IMG/VR virus record: IMGVR_UViG_3300025151_000257
Coordinates: 1-26,001 of that record
Length of the DNA stretch: 26,001 nucleotides
Strand: one strand, 5' to 3'
Origin: a virus
The notes under the pieces are model-generated. The model was not told the DNA's origin. It ran no database searches and saw nothing but the letters and a program-made list of their open reading frames with translations. Position 1 is the first letter of the stretch. Each line of letters begins with the position of its first letter. The translations under genes were made by a program, and so were the position numbers. Below, one piece after another: positions 15,557 to 23,360 of the stretch.

Positions 15557-16867
15557 TCAACTCAATTTTAAGTACATTAGTGCTGATACTGCGCCAATTT
15601 CATGTGGAGACATTTTGTACACCATGTCCGGTCCAAGTTTATCGAATAGAGTGTCAACGAATGCATTGGCTATAGGCCAACCCCCTTGTTCTTCTACAGA
15701 TACAAACTTATTAGGCATACGATTACCGGGTTGTCTTTGCGCATGAGTATAATCTTGCTCTTTATAATTCGGGTGGCCGGGTTGAAGCACACCCTCTTCG
15801 GAAGCAGTTCCCACTGATTGCATACCACCAAGTAGTTCAACAGCATCATCTCTTGACATCGGTGAGTTGCTAAGTAGTTGTTGTGAGTAGGGTACAGAAT
15901 ATTGCGACGGTGTATGTACTTGCTGTACTTGCTGTGGTTGCTGTACTTGCTGTGGTTGCTGTGGTTGCGATAAACCCATATTTGGTGGAGTTGCAGTTGA
16001 TACTGGTGGTTGAGGCATTGTTGGTGGAATTGCGGTTGATACTGGCGGTGATGATGATGGGATTTGATTTACCATATTAACCGCACCTGTTCCCATGCCA
16101 AATTGTTGAGGTGCTACAGGTGCAGGTGCAGGTGCTACAGGTGCAGGTGCAGGTGCTACAGGTGCAGGTGCAGGTGCTTGCTGTGCAAGTGCATTAGGAC
16201 CGATACCTAAATTATTGACTTGTTGTTTTACTTTTTCTTGTTGCTGATTTGATATTGGTACACCTGTAAAATGTGTATTTTGAGTTACATTAGGTGCAGG
16301 GGCGGCTTGAGTAGGTGCTACGGCGACTGGTAAAGGTACAGGTCCGGCAGGTGCAGGTGGTGGACCGGTTAAACCTAATTGTTTTTGTCTTATTTTAGCC
16401 ATAGGCGGTGATTGATTACTAAATTGAGGTTGTCTTAATTTAGGGTCATTTGCGGCCCCACCTGCGGCTGGTAAAGGTATAGATGTTACACCTACTTGAT
16501 TTTCTTTTCTACCTTCTATTTTTTCAGCAATTTTTGGACTCATTGTTGCTGTAGGGTCAAGCCCTTGATAAGTAACTCCCGCTTGAAATGGTGCGCCTAT
16601 GTTTCCACCTTGCATTGCTTCTGCGGTTTGTTGAGCAGTAGCCGCCATTGCCCCGACTTTACCAGCCATTCCAGCAAGTCCTCTAAGTCTTCCACCTATA
16701 CCAACTTTAGTGCCGGGCTTAGTACCTTTTCCCTTAAAAGCATCATACATCTGTCCAAATGTAGGTTTTGTACCACCACCTACAAGTTGTTGTACTGCAA
16801 TTTCTTTTCTAATTAAAACATTATTTGATAAAGTAAGTTTTGATTTTACCAATACATTCTTTGACAT
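15557..16867 (-). CDS. Pro/Ala/Gln-rich low-complexity putative virion protein
   Basis: The 436-residue protein has a basic Gly-rich N-terminal region (KGKGTKPGTKVGIGGRLRG) and a long disordered middle with repeated PAPAPVA units (see 16110-16172) and PQQVQQ units (15917-15970). A more folded C-terminal domain of ~100 residues follows (SPMSRDDAVELLGGMQ..., ending FVDTLFDKLGPDMVYKMSPH and a short hydrophobic helix). It lies immediately before the terminase gene. ATG at 16867 with GAGGTGATATA as ribosome site, the upstream stop being inside that site. No family recognised. The linker-like middle suggests a flexible virion or head-internal protein. Confidence 0.75.
   Translation of the reverse strand: MSKNVLVKSKLTLSNNVLIRKEIAVQQLVGGGTKPTFGQMYDAFKGKGTKPGTKVGIGGRLRGLAGMAGKVGAMAATAQQTAEAMQGGNIGAPFQAGVTYQGLDPTATMSPKIAEKIEGRKENQVGVTSIPLPAAGGAANDPKLRQPQFSNQSPPMAKIRQKQLGLTGPPPAPAGPVPLPVAVAPTQAAPAPNVTQNTHFTGVPISNQQQEKVKQQVNNLGIGPNALAQQAPAPAPVAPAPAPVAPAPAPVAPQQFGMGTGAVNMVNQIPSSSPPVSTAIPPTMPQPPVSTATPPNMGLSQPQQPQQVQQPQQVQQVHTPSQYSVPYSQQLLSNSPMSRDDAVELLGGMQSVGTASEEGVLQPGHPNYKEQDYTHAQRQPGNRMPNKFVSVEEQGGWPIANAFVDTLFDKLGPDMVYKMSPHEIGAVSALMYLKLS
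15917..15970 (-). repeat. Six 9-bp units encoding Gln-Gln-Val/Pro
   Basis: Six in-frame 9-bp units of the form TACTTGCTG or TGGTTGCTG (plus strand) follow one another and encode QQV/QQP triplets inside the low-complexity protein. Two unit versions alternate, consistent with growth by slippage or unequal exchange. Confidence 0.8.
16110..16172 (-). repeat. Three exact 21-bp units encoding a Pro/Ala/Val heptapeptide
   Basis: The 21-bp unit GGTGCTACAGGTGCAGGTGC + A (plus strand) occurs three times without a mismatch, encoding PAPAPVA each time. Identity at third codon positions points to recent duplication. The number of units is likely to vary between related viruses. Confidence 0.9.
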
Positions 16868-16871
16868 TATA

Positions 16872-19049
16872 TCACCTCATATTGGTTTTGATAACCTTGA
16901 CAACCTTTGCATCTACATTGTAAGACTTAGCGATGTTATGCCAATCTCCCATTGTTTGGTTGATTGTCACCACTTCACTTGCGGTCAGCCCGACATGTTT
17001 CGCCAGTGTGTGTGGACTGTTAAGATTACTGTTAATTTTAATCCCGTCAAAACCCGCTTCTTCTTGTTGTATTCTTTCTAATGCTTTCATCACTCTATCC
17101 ATGACTGGTAGATGTGCATCCTCGGCTTTCATGTACTGTGAAAGTAATTGTTGTCGTGGGTCGGAAAGCGAGCGTTGCGCTCTTGCTTCAATTGGTGTAA
17201 GTTCCGGTGTAGGTGCTGGACTGGCTCGACCTGCGCCACCAGCCTCAAGCATTTGGCGAAAGTTTTGCGGTTCCATTCCACCAATTCTTGGGCGGGCTTC
17301 TTGAAATCCTTGATGTAAAGGAATAGCCGGTGGTCCTTGAGGGACTACACCAACTCTTTGAGGGGGTGTCCCGCCGGTTGAAGGCGGTGAAGGAACCGAA
17401 GGACTTACGGTAGTAGCGGAGGTAAGTCCATCCGGCGGGACTGGCAAAGAACTTGCATCAGCAAAGTCATTGATTCCATGAAGGTAGGCATCCATGTGTG
17501 GCTCAAGTGCCACATCCTCACCTTCTACGGGATAATTAGCAAAAGTCATACCTTGCATTGGTTTTGTGTTAATATCACCAAGTGCCATTTTTACAGGATG
17601 TCCCTGTGCTTGGGATTGATGGTCGGCCAACGCTTCAATGATACCACGGAATCGGTCAACTTGACCCATAAGGTTTTCATTGTAATTAACATTAAAAGCA
17701 TTTAATTCTTCTGCGGTAATAGGATGTGTACCAATTTTACTTCTTTCGGGGTCATCTTCATCAACACCGGATTTATGTGCAAGAGCCATCAATCGAGCCG
17801 CTGATAAATGCCTACCTTTACCACCACCAGCACCGGGTTTGAAAAACTGCTTGTGTTGGTCGTAAGACAAACCTTCTTCACCAGCACCGTGTATTTCCAT
17901 TAAACGGTTAAATTGTTTTTTGAAATTACCTTGATTACTTCGACCAAATAAAAACATCATTGCCGGAACATGAGCCATGTCTTCAATCAATTTTCTTTTC
18001 ATTGCAGGGTCTTGTAAAATCTCACGAAGAGGGCGTTGAATCATTTCGGGGCTACCCATTGTTCCAATGTTAATTGTTGCAGGGACATCGGGAATGTTTT
18101 CAATACCACTTTCTAATGCTTTATCAATTGCTCTTTCAGCCATTGAGTATAACCCTGCTTCTTGGTCCCAATTTTGTTTTCCACCGGTTTTTGTACCGTG
18201 TACATCAACATGGGGATAATACATAATGTCGGGTAAGTGGTGGGCAACTGAATGGGTAAACACTGGTGTTTGCTCACTAAAGTAATCATCGGGCGCACCT
18301 GCCATTTGTTTTGGTGATATTTCAGCAGGGTGTTCTTGATATGAAGGCTCAACTCGACCTTGAGGGGCCATTTCACGAGCGTAAATGTATGGTTTTTGAA
18401 CAAAAGAGAGTTGTTTTGATACATCAAAAGGTAAACCGTATTCGTCTTCAAGGATATGTTGCAGTTCATCATTAAAAGGAATAGCCCCCGATTCTACAAA
18501 ACGACCCATCGGCCCATCAATGTTTTTATTTGTATAATGAGTAATTAAAGTATTATTTTTTGTTTTGGTTGCTCGGTCGGACATCTCTCGTGTACTACCA
18601 CCGGGAGGTAGCATACTTGCTCTAATTTTTCTCCAAGCCATACTTTCAAAAGGTGGTAAGTAATGGTCGCCCTGTGTTAAATCGTCTAAACCCTTGTGAC
18701 TTGTATGATTTTTATTAAAATTAGTAATCGCTTGATTGATAATATCTACAGGATTAGCGTCTTTCTTATATTTTTTCAAAAACCAACCCAAACGAGTAAC
18801 AGCCGCATCAATACCGTGTTGGTAACTACCTACAGAAGTAACCCAATGACGCTCACCATGCTCGCCGCTTTGCCATTCACCGGGTATAATACCCCCATGA
18901 CCATCATGTGCAAAAGCGGGTATGTCTTCTTCTGTGGGTGGTGTAAATGCGGTTGCGGGTGGATTACGAATCATTGTAGAGCCGTGTTCCGGTGTATGGG
19001 CTGTCATACCCCATGCTTTTCGGATTAAACGACCCTTGACAAAAATCAT
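16872..19049 (-). CDS. His/Pro-rich 725-residue protein with a tandem HTH-like C-terminus
   Basis: Residues 1-540 are His-, Met- and Pro-rich (AFAHDGHGGIIPGEW, RAMSE-like helices) and similar in style, though not visibly in sequence, to the giant protein at 2771-8611. A Pro/Gly-rich linker covers about 545-620. Two helix-turn-helix-like units 24 residues apart close the protein: LAKHVGLTASEVVTI (682-696) and IAKSYNVDAKVVKVI (706-720), each after a short polar lead-in. The start overlaps the upstream stop (ATGA), and the upstream gene is the 434-residue protein. No family is recognised. The C-terminus suggests DNA binding; a packaged or packaging-linked protein is possible. Confidence 0.75.
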   Translation of the reverse strand: MIFVKGRLIRKAWGMTAHTPEHGSTMIRNPPATAFTPPTEEDIPAFAHDGHGGIIPGEWQSGEHGERHWVTSVGSYQHGIDAAVTRLGWFLKKYKKDANPVDIINQAITNFNKNHTSHKGLDDLTQGDHYLPPFESMAWRKIRASMLPPGGSTREMSDRATKTKNNTLITHYTNKNIDGPMGRFVESGAIPFNDELQHILEDEYGLPFDVSKQLSFVQKPYIYAREMAPQGRVEPSYQEHPAEISPKQMAGAPDDYFSEQTPVFTHSVAHHLPDIMYYPHVDVHGTKTGGKQNWDQEAGLYSMAERAIDKALESGIENIPDVPATINIGTMGSPEMIQRPLREILQDPAMKRKLIEDMAHVPAMMFLFGRSNQGNFKKQFNRLMEIHGAGEEGLSYDQHKQFFKPGAGGGKGRHLSAARLMALAHKSGVDEDDPERSKIGTHPITAEELNAFNVNYNENLMGQVDRFRGIIEALADHQSQAQGHPVKMALGDINTKPMQGMTFANYPVEGEDVALEPHMDAYLHGINDFADASSLPVPPDGLTSATTVSPSVPSPPSTGGTPPQRVGVVPQGPPAIPLHQGFQEARPRIGGMEPQNFRQMLEAGGAGRASPAPTPELTPIEARAQRSLSDPRQQLLSQYMKAEDAHLPVMDRVMKALERIQQEEAGFDGIKINSNLNSPHTLAKHVGLTASEVVTINQTMGDWHNIAKSYNVDAKVVKVIKTNMR

Positions 19050-20350
19050 CCGAAATGCCCCCGCTTATCGGATAAGTAACCCGCAGGGTCAAGTCCTAAG
19101 CGGCTTGAATTAGTTTCAAGGTTTTGAATAGGACCATCGTTTTTCTCATCCTCGTCTTCATTTTGCTGAACACCAGCAGGGTGAGCAGGGACAGCACCCT
19201 CTTCAAACGCAGAAGCAGTACCCGCTTTCTTCATACTTGCTTTTGCTTTTGCTCGCTGTGCTTCAATCAACATACGCATTAACGCAAGCATTTCTGTTCT
19301 ACGGGCATGGCGATTTGATTTGAGTAGTTCACTTTCTGTGCGCTCGTCACTCATCATTATAGAAGACGACGGTGCTGGCATACTCGGAACACTACTCATT
19401 GGTGGGGCCATTTGAGGCATAGACGGCATTTGCGGAGTTCGCATCCGTGGCATCCGTGGCATACGAGGTCGGCGTAGTCTTTGCAAAGCCGGTTGTCGCA
19501 TTTGGCCGGATTGACCCGGTAGTAGTCCAGTCAAGCGGCCACCGCCAGTTGGTCCAGCAGTGAATGACCTTGCGCTGTGTCGAGCGTGTGGAGAATAAGT
19601 TGTTCGGACATTACCAAGTATTTTCTTTGCTTCTTGTTGTCCCATGTATTGACGATACTTCTGTGGGTCTTTACTCATCGGTTGCTTGGTAGCAATACCA
19701 CGGTGGCTCATTTCAACAGCCAAGTGGGGTTTCATCAATCCGGTTTTCTTACCACCTTTGATACCACGCATGTGCGCTCGGAAACGACGCATGGTTGCAC
19801 CAACAGGGGATTGACCGCCGGGTGGTCTTTTGAATTGTCCAGTTGAAGGGCGGAACTCTCTTCGCTTTTCACGGCGACGGCGACCTTCAATAGTCCCACG
19901 AGTTTCACGCTTGAGTAGCGAACTCCAAGCACTATCCATCGGTTCGCCTGTTCTTACGGCTGAATTACCCGTACCCATTGCTGAACCTGTACCTGTCTTT
20001 GCACCAGTGGCTAAGTCAAGTAAATGTCCACGACTACCAGCCGGTCCACCTTGAAGACCTATCTCACGCTCATCATCACGCTTGTTACCGTCATCAAGTC
20101 CGGGTTCTGTTTCCAATCCCGGTCCTTGACCTAAACCTTGATTCGGTTTGATTTTAATGTGTTTAATTTTTTTGGCTTTTTTCTTAGCCTCTTCTTCTTT
20201 GAGTTTTTTTGCTTCTGCCCGCTTTTCATTGTCTTCGGGCGAAGTAGGGTTGTACTTACTTTCGTCTTCATTAGCAGACGAATACATTTGAGATGATTCA
20301 CTACGGGGTGCGTACATCCGTGTGTCCGAACCTCTCCCCATAACCATCAT
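19046..20350 (-). CDS. Basic, largely disordered 434-residue protein with an EPM-LLK module
   Basis: The chain shows a Lys/Glu-rich helix (42-68), a Gly-rich stretch, a module GEPMDSAWSSLLKRE (135-149), a strongly Arg-rich region (153-200), Pro/Met repeats (RMPRMPRM...MPSMPQM, about 295-335) and a helical segment near 345-385. The EPM module resembles two modules in the protein at 25063-26001. High basic charge suggests contact with DNA or with acidic virion surfaces. Start ATG at 20350 behind GGGGGTGGA, overlapping the stop of the upstream gene. No family recognised. Confidence 0.72.
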   Translation of the reverse strand: MMVMGRGSDTRMYAPRSESSQMYSSANEDESKYNPTSPEDNEKRAEAKKLKEEEAKKKAKKIKHIKIKPNQGLGQGPGLETEPGLDDGNKRDDEREIGLQGGPAGSRGHLLDLATGAKTGTGSAMGTGNSAVRTGEPMDSAWSSLLKRETRGTIEGRRRREKRREFRPSTGQFKRPPGGQSPVGATMRRFRAHMRGIKGGKKTGLMKPHLAVEMSHRGIATKQPMSKDPQKYRQYMGQQEAKKILGNVRTTYSPHARHSARSFTAGPTGGGRLTGLLPGQSGQMRQPALQRLRRPRMPRMPRMRTPQMPSMPQMAPPMSSVPSMPAPSSSIMMSDERTESELLKSNRHARRTEMLALMRMLIEAQRAKAKASMKKAGTASAFEEGAVPAHPAGVQQNEDEDEKNDGPIQNLETNSSRLGLDPAGYLSDKRGHFG

Positions 20351-21045
20351 TCCACCCCCATATTTTCTTCAAGTTGCTTTTTGATACGAGTCCAAGTTTC
20401 CGGGCTTTCTTTACTTAATTCAATTTGCAATACATTGATTGTTTGATTAACCTGCTGTCCGTCGCTTTGCGGCCCCCATTGGTCCTCGAAGCGTAACAAG
20501 TCTTTGACAGTTTCCCGTACTTCTTTATGCAAGATAACCGCATCTCTTACAAATCCATCCTCATGAACACTACCTTCATCAAGCAATTCGCTAAGTTTAT
20601 GATTTAGTTTTTGAGCGTTTGAACGAAGTAGTTCTATTTCACGACCAGCCGTAAGTGCTACTTCAAGTGCCGCTGTTTTTTGCACTAATGGTTGAAAGTG
20701 ATTTTTCATGTGGTTGTAAACAACACTTTCCGGTATTTCAAGTGCAGTAGCAATAGCATCAGTAGAACCACCGTTGTTGAAAAACTCAAACTCGTAATCA
20801 GCACGATTAGGTGAAGCGCATACAGGACATGAAGGATTAGCCGCTAAGTGATATTCACCCATGTGGTTACGAAAATGCCGGTCAGCAGTATTGGCTCGCC
20901 AACCCATGTTTTTATCCATTTCTTTTGGTGTAACATGTCCGTTTAGAAGTTGTTCTTCTAACTCATCACGGTCTTCATGAACACATAGACGACAAGAGCG
21001 TTTTACTACTCGCTCACCGCCCTCCATGCCACGCTTACGCAACAC
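20347..21045 (-). CDS. Duplicated C2H2/HTH DNA-binding protein, small-terminase candidate
   Basis: Two repeats of ~55 residues have identical spacing C-x2-C-x35-H-x3-H: C18, C21, H57, H61 and C73, C76, H112, H116. Between the metal residues each contains a helix-turn-helix-like stretch (VTPKEMDKNMGWRANTADRHF and STDAIATALEIPESVVYNHM). Residues about 125-190 are helical and coiled-coil-like, and the end (TINVLQIELSKESPETWTRI) is amphipathic. N-terminal DNA binding, a central oligomerisation helix and a C-terminal docking tail is the plan of a small terminase subunit, and the gene leads the operon that includes the large subunit. The start may be the GTG at 21045, a TTG at 21042 or the ATG at 21027; none has a clear ribosome site. 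An alternative role is transcription regulation. Confidence 0.75.
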   Translation of the reverse strand: MLRKRGMEGGERVVKRSCRLCVHEDRDELEEQLLNGHVTPKEMDKNMGWRANTADRHFRNHMGEYHLAANPSCPVCASPNRADYEFEFFNNGGSTDAIATALEIPESVVYNHMKNHFQPLVQKTAALEVALTAGREIELLRSNAQKLNHKLSELLDEGSVHEDGFVRDAVILHKEVRETVKDLLRFEDQWGPQSDGQQVNQTINVLQIELSKESPETWTRIKKQLEENMGVE

Positions 21046-21060
21046 CCTTAGAAAACAGTT

Positions 21061-21396
21061 ATGGTTAAAGTAATGTTCGCAAGAATCATGTGGCGGGTTA
21101 AAAGAGTAGCAGGTGTACCTCTTAGTAAAGAGTCAATTCGTAGTCTTACTCAAGCGGCTAAAGATATAGCAAAAGGTGAATACGCACCACCTACTTTAGT
21201 AAAAGAAAGAGTTCGTATTTGTCACACATGTCCTCACGGTGGAACACGATGTAACCTATGCGGTTGTTTTGTAAATTCTAAAACAGCATTGCTTAATTCA
21301 CAATGCCCAATACACAAGTGGCCGTCAGCGAGTGATGCGGGAATAAGCACCAGTGAGCATAAGGAAACTGGCAAACAAACCAACGAGATAGTATGA
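21061..21396 (+). CDS. Small Cys-rich phage-type zinc protein on the opposite strand
   Basis: A 111-residue protein with a helical lead (SIRSLTQAAKDIAKGEYAPP) and a compact metal-binding segment RICHTCPHGGTRCNLCGCFV followed by a Lys and CPIHKW (C54, C57, C64, C67, C69, C82). This pattern ending in CP..KW is common in small phage proteins of unknown function that sit near structural genes. It is the only confident plus-strand gene. Its start is 15 bases from the start of the divergent minus-strand gene, and its last 72 bases overlap the end of the membrane-protein gene at 21325. No ribosome site is visible, so leaderless translation or a later Met (21073 or 21088) is possible. Confidence 0.8.
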   Translation: MVKVMFARIMWRVKRVAGVPLSKESIRSLTQAAKDIAKGEYAPPTLVKERVRICHTCPHGGTRCNLCGCFVNSKTALLNSQCPIHKWPSASDAGISTSEHKETGKQTNEIV

Positions 21397-21579
21397 TACA
21401 CTCGCAGATGACATTGAGCCACCTTTGAAAATAAGTATCATACTCATAACAACTATGACTGATATTAGTTGTACCATAATCATGTCAATAATGACACTTC
21501 GGTTAGGGTTTAGCATATCAAGCGTGGTAGCGGCAAAAGAGTTTGGTATATATCCTGTGTAATCGTGCGGTCTATTCAT
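21325..21579 (-). CDS. 84-residue two-helix membrane protein
   Basis: After a short polar N-terminus come two hydrophobic segments: about 30-52 (IDMIMVQLISVIVVMSMILI) and 61-78 (VSYYLVGLFASFLMLTGAY), with a short loop between. The ATG at 21579 follows GAGGTGAAATAA, with the upstream TGA stop within it. Its 3' end overlaps the plus-strand Cys-rich gene. The role is unknown. Two-helix proteins at this size can be holin-like, but no lysis enzyme is seen near it. Confidence 0.7.
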   Translation of the reverse strand: MNRPHDYTGYIPNSFAATTLDMLNPNRSVIIDMIMVQLISVIVVMSMILIFKGGSMSSASVSYYLVGLFASFLMLTGAYSRITR

Positions 21580-21584
21580 TTATT

Positions 21585-22220
21585 TCACCTCATTCCCATA
21601 AAACTGCGACCAAGGCTACCTAAGCCTCCGCCGACTTTCTCCATTACACCTTCATTAGCAAGAGCCGCTGAAAGTGCGCCGCCCATCATAGATTGTTGAG
21701 CAAAAGCGGCTAATTGTTGTTGCTCCATTTCTGTTTGATTTACTGTTTGTTGTGCCGATGCTTGAAGAGTAGAAAATTGACCTGCTACATTTTCAGCACT
21801 TAGTGTTTGTAGATTTTGCGGGAGAGAAGTAACATCCATTTTCATGCTACCATTTTCTTCATCAACCACAAAAGTAGCATTACGCAATACTTCAACTACA
21901 CTAAAACTTACAAGTGTACTTAGCATTTCAACGAGTGTACCCATCTGTGGACTAGCAACATAACGCTCAATAGGTGATATACCACGCAAAAGCATAATTT
22001 GTATTTCAAGTTCACTGGGTGGAGTCATTGGTTGTTGAGCAAATTGATTTTGTTGACCACCAAACATACCTTGCATAAACGGTGATTGACTTGCCGCCAT
22101 TGTCTGTTGATTAGCCCATGGATTTTGACTTTGTACAGCCATTGGCCCTTGTTGTCCTTGTACACCTAAATTAAGCGCACCGTTATTCATTGGTGCTTTA
22201 TTTCCGCCTAAACCTAGCAT
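21585..22220 (-). CDS. Gln/Met-rich putative virion protein
   Basis: About 211 residues. The first ~70 are Gln/Asn/Gly-rich and probably disordered. A folded core (~70-135, ELEIQIMLLRGISPIERYVA...TLVSFSVVEVLRNATFVV) follows, then a Gln/Ala-rich helix and a Gly-rich end. A GTG at 22229 would add three residues, but the ATG at 22220 is better placed behind GGTGAGTG. It comes right after the 316-residue protein, and both share a Gln-rich style, so they may be partners. Family unknown. Confidence 0.72.
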   Translation of the reverse strand: MLGLGGNKAPMNNGALNLGVQGQQGPMAVQSQNPWANQQTMAASQSPFMQGMFGGQQNQFAQQPMTPPSELEIQIMLLRGISPIERYVASPQMGTLVEMLSTLVSFSVVEVLRNATFVVDEENGSMKMDVTSLPQNLQTLSAENVAGQFSTLQASAQQTVNQTEMEQQQLAAFAQQSMMGGALSAALANEGVMEKVGGGLGSLGRSFMGMR

Positions 22221-22221
22221 C

Positions 22222-23172
22222 TCACTCACCTACTCCAATACTTTCTTGCTCAAGAGGGTTTTGATTGAGAGTTTGATTGACTTGTTGTTGTACAAGTGCT
22301 TGGAATGCGGGTGTTGCTTGCTGTTCCATAGCCAATTCATGTTGAAATATACGCAAGTCAAATGAAATAGTCGTAATGTCGTTTTGACCTGTTAATGGGT
22401 TATTGTAATGATTTACGCTAATTCCTTTTGTTTTACGAGCATCTTTTTCTAATTCAGCGAAAAATGGCTCGTATTTTTTCAACATTGTAGGGGTAGGGTC
22501 TTTTTTAGCCACAGCCGCAACAGGTACAGTTACAATAGAAACTCCTTGTTTTACTCTATCTCGCAAGCGTCTTGGATTTGCTTGATGAATACGGTCTTCT
22601 TCTGCCTCCCACTTGCACAGTAAATGATACAGATGCATATGTTCGGGGCAATATGTACCTCGCATTTTACGACCACTGGTAACTTTATCCAGTGCTACAA
22701 AAGCCTCCGGTTCACCAGTAACAGGATTTTGCCAATACATTTCCCAAAGAGAACGCCCTGTGTCTTCATCTGTAATTTTTGCATACAGATTATCATGTTG
22801 TATAAGTACGGAACAGTCACATCCATCAATTACACAAACATGTGATTGTTTATTGTAGTTATATTTTCTACCAAAAAGCCATCGAACAGGGTTAAAGATA
22901 CTACGCTTTGATGGAGTAAGAAGTTTATACGCTTGCCTAATGTCTTTACGACGAGCCTTTTGAGGGTCGGGATGACGACTTGGATAAAAATTAACTTTAG
23001 GAACTTGCAAGTTATTTTCACTTGCGGCGGCTTGCATTGCTTCTTGAGCCGTAGCCTGTTCCATCAATGCCGCATAAGACAAGGTATCGTTACCTTGTTG
23101 ACTTAACGCCATTAAATGCGCTTGATTAACATTACCAAGATTGGCTTGCTGTTGATTAAATTGTGGCATCAT
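22222..23172 (-). CDS. 316-residue protein with a Cys/His cluster
   Basis: A Gln/Ala-rich N-terminus (1-55) is followed by a basic segment and a Cys/His cluster: C113, C118, C120 (CVIDGCDC) and C175, H178, H180, H183, C186 (YCPEHMHLYHLLC), likely to bind one or two zinc ions around a small beta domain. The C-terminal third contains TISFDLRIFQHELAMEQQ and ends Gln/Asn-rich. The start (ATGATG) overlaps the stop of the AbrB-like gene, behind AAAGGTGAT. Family not recognised; probably virion- or membrane-associated given its neighbours. Confidence 0.75.
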   Translation of the reverse strand: MMPQFNQQQANLGNVNQAHLMALSQQGNDTLSYAALMEQATAQEAMQAAASENNLQVPKVNFYPSRHPDPQKARRKDIRQAYKLLTPSKRSIFNPVRWLFGRKYNYNKQSHVCVIDGCDCSVLIQHDNLYAKITDEDTGRSLWEMYWQNPVTGEPEAFVALDKVTSGRKMRGTYCPEHMHLYHLLCKWEAEEDRIHQANPRRLRDRVKQGVSIVTVPVAAVAKKDPTPTMLKKYEPFFAELEKDARKTKGISVNHYNNPLTGQNDITTISFDLRIFQHELAMEQQATPAFQALVQQQVNQTLNQNPLEQESIGVGE

Positions 23173-23351
23173 ATTTTATCACCTTTTATTGCTTTTAAAT
23201 AGAAACCTTGTTCAGTGCTACCACAAAGTTCCCATTTAATTTTATCTCCTGCTGATAGTTGTAATAATTCTGCCATTGCATTTGGTATAACAGTTCTTAC
23301 ACACTTACTTTTTTTATTTACTGCAATTACCGTTGTTACTTTGTTTAACAT
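23169..23351 (-). CDS. AbrB/SpoVT-type DNA-binding protein
   Basis: The 60-residue protein VTTVIAVNKKSKCVRTVIPN followed by AMAELLQLSAGDKIKWEL matches the swapped-hairpin AbrB fold: an Arg/IP turn, a short helix and the GD-K-W strand. Such proteins bind DNA as dimers and act as transition-state regulators or antitoxins. Very short single-domain versions are common in archaea. No toxin gene lies next to it, so a regulator of this cluster or of host genes is more likely than an antitoxin. Ribosome site GAGATGATATT before ATG; nine bases after the GTPase stop. Confidence 0.85.
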   Translation of the reverse strand: MLNKVTTVIAVNKKSKCVRTVIPNAMAELLQLSAGDKIKWELCGSTEQGFYLKAIKGDKI

Positions 23352-23360
23352 AATATCATC

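Noticed and set aside
21325-21579. Two-helix membrane protein as a holin
   Set aside because: No endolysin, spanin or other lysis gene is visible in the window, so size and topology alone are not enough.
23169-23351. AbrB-like protein as the antitoxin of a toxin-antitoxin pair
   Set aside because: No PIN, MazF-like or other toxin-like frame lies next to it; the neighbours are a GTPase and a putative virion protein.
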